Part shown: positions 59,724-64,000 of the stretch, piece by piece
How positions within the stretch are numbered: position 1 is the stretch's first letter
How the letters are laid out: every line of letters begins with the position of its first letter
Source of the DNA: Blastococcus sp. URHD0036
GTDB lineage: Bacteria > Actinomycetota > Actinomycetes > Mycobacteriales > Geodermatophilaceae
DNA: 64,000 nt
Assembly: GCF_000701365.1 (NCBI RefSeq)
Contig: NZ_JNIK01000017.1
Span: 62,001-126,000, forward strand
Direction: 5' to 3'
Program-made: the position numbers and the translations under genes
The notes under the pieces: model-generated
Told to the model about the DNA's origin: nothing
The model's input: the letters and a program-made list of their open reading frames with translations, nothing else
Database searches by the model: none

Positions 59724-60566
59724 GTGGACGAGTTCAGCGGGAGGACCGCCGTCGTCACGGGCGGCGCCGCCGGGATCGGGCGGGCCGTCGGCCGGCGCCT
59801 GGCCCGCGAGGGCATGAAGGTGGTGCTCGCCGACCGCGACGCCGAGGCGCTCGAGGCCACCGTCGGCGAGCTCCGCGCCGAGGGCGCTGAGGTCACCGGG
59901 GTGCCGACCGACGTGTCGAAGCCCGAGGAGAACCAGCGGCTGGCCGACGCGGCGTTCGACGCCTACGGCGCCGTGCACCTGCTGCACCTGAACGCCGGCA
60001 TCGGCGGCACGGTGCCGCTGCTGGACCCCGACCCGGCGGTCTGGCAGCGCGTCGTCGGCGTGAACCTGCTGGGCGTCGTCTACGGGATCAAGGCGTTCGG
60101 GGCGCGGATGGTCGAGTCCGGCGAGGAGGGCGTGATCATCGCGACCAGCTCCGGCGCCGGGGCCGAGGGCACCTCGTACCAGTCCGGCCCCTACGCCGCG
60201 ACGAAGAACGCCGTCGTGTCGGTGGTCGAGAGCCTGTACGGCGAGCTCCGCGACCGGAAGGCGAACGTCCGCGCGGCGCTGCTCTTCCCGCCGCTGACCG
60301 AGAGCAGCATGGGCAACCCCCGGGTCGAGCAGTGGTTGCGCGACAACGGCGTCCCGACCACGCTCATGCAGCCCGAGGACGTCGCCGAGCTGCTGCTCGA
60401 CGGGGTGAAGCGCGGGCGCTTCTACATCCGCATCAACGAGACGGAGAACGACACGTTGTTCGACGGTCGGCTCGACCAGGCGTTCTTCGAGTGGAACGAA
60501 CGCGTCACCCGCGGCCGCGCCGAGGCGCAGATCGCCGACACCGCCCCGGACGGCCACCTGTGGTGA
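59724..60566 (+). CDS. SDR family oxidoreductase
   Basis: A 280-residue short-chain dehydrogenase. AVVTGGAAGIGRAVG, LNAGIGG (NAG variant), ATSSGAGAEG and YAATK are visible. The C-terminal part ending in GRFYIRINETENDTLFDGRLDQAFFEWNE is typical of long-tailed actinobacterial SDRs. GTG 59724 follows AGAGGAGA. It leads the operon containing the second molybdenum hydroxylase; 7 nt separate it from the FAD subunit. Confidence 0.9.
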   Translation: MDEFSGRTAVVTGGAAGIGRAVGRRLAREGMKVVLADRDAEALEATVGELRAEGAEVTGVPTDVSKPEENQRLADAAFDAYGAVHLLHLNAGIGGTVPLLDPDPAVWQRVVGVNLLGVVYGIKAFGARMVESGEEGVIIATSSGAGAEGTSYQSGPYAATKNAVVSVVESLYGELRDRKANVRAALLFPPLTESSMGNPRVEQWLRDNGVPTTLMQPEDVAELLLDGVKRGRFYIRINETENDTLFDGRLDQAFFEWNERVTRGRAEAQIADTAPDGHLW

Positions 60567-60573
60567 CCCGCCG

Positions 60574-61449
60574 GTGAAGCCCGCTGCGTTCGAGCACCAC
60601 GCCGCCGGCTCGGTCGAGGAGGCGGTCTCCCTCCTCGCCGAGCTCGCCGACGAGGACGTCAAGGTGCTCGCCGGCGGCCAGAGCCTGGTGCCGCTGCTGG
60701 CCCTGCGGCTGGCCAGCGTCGGGCACCTGGTCGACGTCAACGGCGTCGCCGAGCTCACCTCGATCTCCAACGGCGACGGCCTGCGCTTCGGTGCCGTCGT
60801 CCGCCACCGGCAGGTGGAGCGCTCGCCCGAGGTGGCGGCCGCCAACCCGCTGCTGGCCGCCGCGGTGCGGCGGATCGGGCACACCGCGATCCGCAACCGC
60901 GGCACGATCGGCGGCACGGTGGCGCACGCGGACCCGGCCGCGGAGATCCCCGCGGTGCTCGCCCTGCTCGACGGGTCGGTGGAGGTCCGCGGGGTCGACG
61001 GCACGCGCAGCATCGCCGCGGCGGAGCTGTTCGACGGCTACTTCACGACCACGCTGGAGCCGGAGGAGCTGCTGACGTCGGTGCACGTGCCGGCGCTGCC
61101 GGCCGGCACCGGCTGGTCGGTGCAGCAGTTCAGCCGGCGCAGCGGCGACTACGGGATCGTCACGGTCCTCGCGACGCTGGCACGGGACGGCGACGGTCGG
61201 ATCTCCGCGGCCCGGGTCGCCTACGCCGGCGTCGACGCGGTGCCGCTGCGCTCGTCGGTCGCCGAGACCGCACTGGTCGGGCAGACCGCGTCGCCGGAGC
61301 TGTGGACGGCGGTCGGGCACGACGCCGCCGCCGTCCTCGAGCCGTCCAGCGACCTCAACGGCTCGGCGGAGTACCGGCGGCACCTCGCCGCCACGCTCAC
61401 CGCCCGGGCCCTGCAGCAGGCATCCGAGCGAGCGGGGGGACGGGCATGA
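60574..61449 (+). CDS. FAD-binding medium subunit of second molybdopterin hydroxylase
   Basis: A 291-residue CoxM-like flavoprotein. VLAGGQSLVPLLALRLA and IRNRGTIGGTVAHADPAAEIP match the two FAD loops and are very close to those of the protein at 35999, showing paralogy. GTG 60574 is the start. Its stop overlaps the small-subunit ATG (ATGA). Confidence 0.94.
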   Translation: MKPAAFEHHAAGSVEEAVSLLAELADEDVKVLAGGQSLVPLLALRLASVGHLVDVNGVAELTSISNGDGLRFGAVVRHRQVERSPEVAAANPLLAAAVRRIGHTAIRNRGTIGGTVAHADPAAEIPAVLALLDGSVEVRGVDGTRSIAAAELFDGYFTTTLEPEELLTSVHVPALPAGTGWSVQQFSRRSGDYGIVTVLATLARDGDGRISAARVAYAGVDAVPLRSSVAETALVGQTASPELWTAVGHDAAAVLEPSSDLNGSAEYRRHLAATLTARALQQASERAGGRA

Positions 61450-61982
61450 GCGAGCGGACCGTGCAGGTGACGGTGAACGGGGTGCCGCACGAGGCGAGCG
61501 TCGAGGCGCGGCGCACCCTCACCGACTTCATCCGCGAGGACCTGAGGCTCACCGGCACCCACGTGGGCTGCGAGCACGGCGTCTGCGGCGCGTGCACCGT
61601 GCTGCTGGACGGCGAGGCGGTGCGCGCCTGCCTGCTGCTGGCGGTGCAGGTCGACGGGCGGGAGATCCGCACCATCGAGGGTCTGGCCACCGGCGAGCAG
61701 CTGCACCCCCTGCAGGAGGCGCTGCGCGACTGCCACAGCTTCCAGTGCGGGTTCTGCACGCCGGGGTTCGTGATGACGGCGGTGGCGCTGCTCGAGGAGG
61801 GGGCGACGCCGAACGAGGAGGAGCTCCGCGAGGAGCTGTCGGGGAACCTGTGCCGCTGCACCGGCTACCAGTCGATCGTGGCCGGCGTGGCCGAGGCGGT
61901 CCAGCGCGTGAACGGCTCCGGCGGCACCGCCGGCAGCAGTGTCGGCAGTGATGCCCAGCGGGTCGAGGAGATCTCCCGATGA
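61446..61982 (+). CDS. [2Fe-2S] small subunit of second molybdopterin hydroxylase
   Basis: A 178-residue iron-sulfur subunit. The first cluster is Cys42, Cys47, Cys50 and Cys62; the second is in CGFCTPGF and CRCTGY. The segment LTGTHVGCEHGVCGACTVLL is nearly identical to the paralogue at 35412. ATG 61446 overlaps the FAD-subunit stop, and its own stop overlaps the large-subunit ATG 61979 (both ATGA). Confidence 0.95.
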   Translation: MSERTVQVTVNGVPHEASVEARRTLTDFIREDLRLTGTHVGCEHGVCGACTVLLDGEAVRACLLLAVQVDGREIRTIEGLATGEQLHPLQEALRDCHSFQCGFCTPGFVMTAVALLEEGATPNEEELREELSGNLCRCTGYQSIVAGVAEAVQRVNGSGGTAGSSVGSDAQRVEEISR

Positions 61983-64000
61983 GGATGGTCGGAGCCAAGG
62001 TCCGCCGCGTGGAGGACCGCCGGATCCTGACCGGCAACGGCCACTACGTGGACGACCTGCAGCTGCCCCGGATGGTGCACGCGGCGTTCCTGCGCAGCCC
62101 GATCGCGCACGGCCGGATCACCCACCTGGACGTCGCCGACGCCCTGGCGCTGCCCGGCGTGCACGCGGTCTACACCGGCGCGGACATGCAGGAGCTGTGC
62201 AAGCCGATCCGCAGCCCGCTGGCCCAGGGCGCGGTCCCCGAGGTGTTCCCCCTGGTCACCGACACGGTCCGCTTCGTGGGCGACCTGGTCGCGATGGTCG
62301 TCGCCGACTCGCGGTACCTGGCCGAGGACGCCGTCGGGATGATCGACGTCGAGTACGACCAGCTGCCGGTGGTCATCGACTACGAGACGGCGCTGGACCC
62401 GTCGGTGCCGCCGCTGTTCGCCGATCTGGAGAGCAACGTCATCCACACGGCGACCAAGGAGGCCGGCGACGTCGACGCCGCGTTCGCCGAGGCCGACCGG
62501 GTGATCGAGGTGGAGTTCAGCCAGCACCGGATCGCGAACGTGCCGATCGAGACCCGGGGCCTGGTGGCCGACTACGACCGGGGCTCCGGCGAGCTGACCG
62601 TGCACGCCGCGACCCAGTCGCCGCAGGGCCTGCGGCTGCAGCTGGCCCAGACGCTGGACCAGCCCATGGACCGGCTCCGGGTACTGACCCAGGACGTCGG
62701 CGGCGCCTTCGGGCTCAAGGGCAACATCTTCCGCGAGGACTTCTGCGTGCCGATCGCCAGCCGGCAGCTCGGCCGGCCGGTGAAGTGGATCGAGGACCGC
62801 AACGAGCACCTCATGGCCTCCGGCCATGCCCGCGAGGAGCGGATCACCGCGCAGGTGGCGGTCACCGAGGCCGGCGACATCCTCGGGCTGAAGGCGGCCC
62901 TGGACATGGACGCCGGCGCCTACCCCGGTCTGCCGTTCTCCGCGGTGGCGTTCACCGGGGTCATCTCGCTGCTGATGCCCGGCCCGTACAAGATCAAGGG
63001 CTACCGCTGCGACAGCCGCGTCGTCGCCACCAACAAGGCGACCTACGTGGCCTACCGCGGCCCGTGGGCCATGGAGACCTGGACCCGCGAGCGGCTGATC
63101 GACATGGTCGCCACCGAGCTCGGGCTGGACCCGGCCGAGGTGCGCCGGCGCAACCTGTTCGAGGGTGCTCCCGAGGACCGGCTGATCACCGGCCCGACGC
63201 TGGCCGGCATCACCACCCGCGAGTGCCTGGACAAGGCCCTCGAGCGGATCGACTACGCCGGTTTCCGCAAGGAGCAGGAGGCGGCCCGCGCCGAGGGCCG
63301 CTACCTCGGCATCGGGATGGCCGCGTTCATCGAGAACGCGCCCGGCCCCAAGGAGATGCGCCCGGGCGGCGGCTTCACCGGCGGCGAGACGGCGAAGGTG
63401 CGGCTGGAGATGGACGGCCGGCTGACCGTCATCACCGCGCAGTCGCCGCACGGGCAGGGGCACGAGACGACGCTGGCCCAGCTCGCCGCCGACGAGATGG
63501 GCGTGCCCTTCGACTCCGTCCGGGTCGTGCACGGCGACACCCGGCTCACCCCGTTCAACATCATCGGCACCGGCGGCAGCCGCGCCGCGACGTGGGGCAG
63601 CGGCGCGACGATGGTCGCGACCAGGAAGCTGCGCGAGAAGGTGCTGGCGATCGCCGCGGGGCAGCTGGAGATCGACCCGGCCGACCTGCAGATCGTCGAC
63701 GGCGTGGTGAGCCCCAAGGGCGTGCCCGGCAAGGACATCCCGCTGGCCCGGCTCGCCGGGCAGATGACGCTCATGCCGCAGACCGCCCCTCCCGGCACCG
63801 ACCCGAACCTGATGGCCGAGGAGCGGTTCACCGGCGAGGAGACCACCGGCAGCGGCTGGTCCGGCGGCGTGCACGCCTGCATCGTCGAGGTCGACCTCGG
63901 CACCGGCGGGGTGCGGATCAACCGCTGGGTCGTCGTCGAGGACTGCGGCCGGATCATCAACCCGGCGATCGTCGACGGGCAGATCCGGGGCGGCGTCGCG
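61979..64000 (+). CDS. molybdopterin hydroxylase large subunit, 3' truncated by the window edge
   Basis: The frame from ATG 61979 stays open to the last base (674 codons); a full subunit is usually about 780-800 residues. QDVGGAFGLKGN, QSPHGQGHETTLAQ, GTGGSRAATWGSG and EDCGRIINPAIVDGQIRGG are visible. The active-site loop is VAYRGPWAMET near residue 358, not the CO dehydrogenase AYRSFR. The C-terminal catalytic glutamate loop falls outside the window. Aldehyde or aromatic hydroxylation is plausible, and the substrate is unknown. Confidence 0.93.
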   Translation, partial: MRMVGAKVRRVEDRRILTGNGHYVDDLQLPRMVHAAFLRSPIAHGRITHLDVADALALPGVHAVYTGADMQELCKPIRSPLAQGAVPEVFPLVTDTVRFVGDLVAMVVADSRYLAEDAVGMIDVEYDQLPVVIDYETALDPSVPPLFADLESNVIHTATKEAGDVDAAFAEADRVIEVEFSQHRIANVPIETRGLVADYDRGSGELTVHAATQSPQGLRLQLAQTLDQPMDRLRVLTQDVGGAFGLKGNIFREDFCVPIASRQLGRPVKWIEDRNEHLMASGHAREERITAQVAVTEAGDILGLKAALDMDAGAYPGLPFSAVAFTGVISLLMPGPYKIKGYRCDSRVVATNKATYVAYRGPWAMETWTRERLIDMVATELGLDPAEVRRRNLFEGAPEDRLITGPTLAGITTRECLDKALERIDYAGFRKEQEAARAEGRYLGIGMAAFIENAPGPKEMRPGGGFTGGETAKVRLEMDGRLTVITAQSPHGQGHETTLAQLAADEMGVPFDSVRVVHGDTRLTPFNIIGTGGSRAATWGSGATMVATRKLREKVLAIAAGQLEIDPADLQIVDGVVSPKGVPGKDIPLARLAGQMTLMPQTAPPGTDPNLMAEERFTGEETTGSGWSGGVHACIVEVDLGTGGVRINRWVVVEDCGRIINPAIVDGQIRGGVA

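Overview
The window looks like a chromosomal stretch of a very GC-rich actinobacterium. Third codon positions are almost always G or C, GTG starts are common, genes of one strand are packed with 4-nt start/stop overlaps, and typical actinobacterial families occur: F420-type LLM oxidoreductases, a DUF222-HNH protein with a Gram-positive LexA box, LAL-type LuxR regulators and a mycobacterial LigB-like ATP-dependent ligase. A Geodermatophilaceae-like genus would fit, but that is inference. No rRNA, tRNA, CRISPR array, insertion sequence or phage gene was seen. Both edges cut genes: a DNA ligase on the left and a molybdopterin hydroxylase large subunit on the right.

Layout. 1-13 kb: DNA ligase end, an alpha/beta-hydrolase/glycosyltransferase fusion coupled to a methyltransferase, a LAL regulator, an FAD monooxygenase, a second LuxR regulator, a VOC protein and a LexA-boxed HNH protein. 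12.7-23 kb: thioesterase, FadD3-like ligase, enoyl-CoA hydratase and SDR (minus strand), then NTF2-like protein, SDR and LLM oxidoreductase (plus), a TetR regulator divergent from a cytochrome P450, its 3Fe-4S ferredoxin, and an NTF2/acyl-CoA-ligase fusion. 22.9-37 kb: an operon of epimerase, sulfotransferase, DUF1214 protein, SDR and IclR regulator; a divergent LLM enzyme; a DapB-like dehydrogenase divergent from two acyl-CoA dehydrogenases; and a three-subunit molybdenum hydroxylase (M-S-L) with an SDR. 37-40 kb: a VOC gene and a TetR regulator carrying two copies of one operator, then an unusual MBL/SCP2-like/Rieske protein. 40-47.7 kb: an amine/glutamine module (glutamine synthetase-like, GlxB, GlxC, GlxD-like, sarcosine-oxidase-beta-like flavoprotein, M20 amidohydrolase, XRE-cupin regulator, frameshifted HutD). 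47.8-51 kb: esterase, Baeyer-Villiger monooxygenase, SDR. 51-59 kb: RraA-like, class II aldolase, amidohydrolase, two acyl-CoA ligases, NTF2-like, SDR. 58.9-64 kb: enoyl-CoA hydratase, SDR and a second molybdenum hydroxylase operon.

How it fits together. Most of 12.7-64 kb reads as catabolism of one or several lipophilic or cyclic substrates: oxygenation (P450, BVMO, Mo-hydroxylases, LLM), CoA activation (four ligases), and beta-oxidation-like steps (two acyl-CoA dehydrogenases, two hydratases, many SDRs, a thioesterase). The substrate cannot be read from the sequence.

The most interesting signal is regulatory. Six AT-rich promoter regions scattered over 41 kb share a 16-bp dyad of the form (C/A)ATC-N8-GAT(G/A/T) or close to it, found at 15901, 16724, 28038, 30039, 36879 and 56297. 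It links most of these operons into a probable regulon. The IclR regulator at 22904 is the best local candidate, because its own operon carries the most symmetrical site. Other notable points are two probable CTG start codons at overlapping gene junctions, a HutD gene broken in a G4 run, a degenerate metallo-beta-lactamase fused to a Rieske domain, and a methylamine-type glutamate module lacking most of its classical dehydrogenase.
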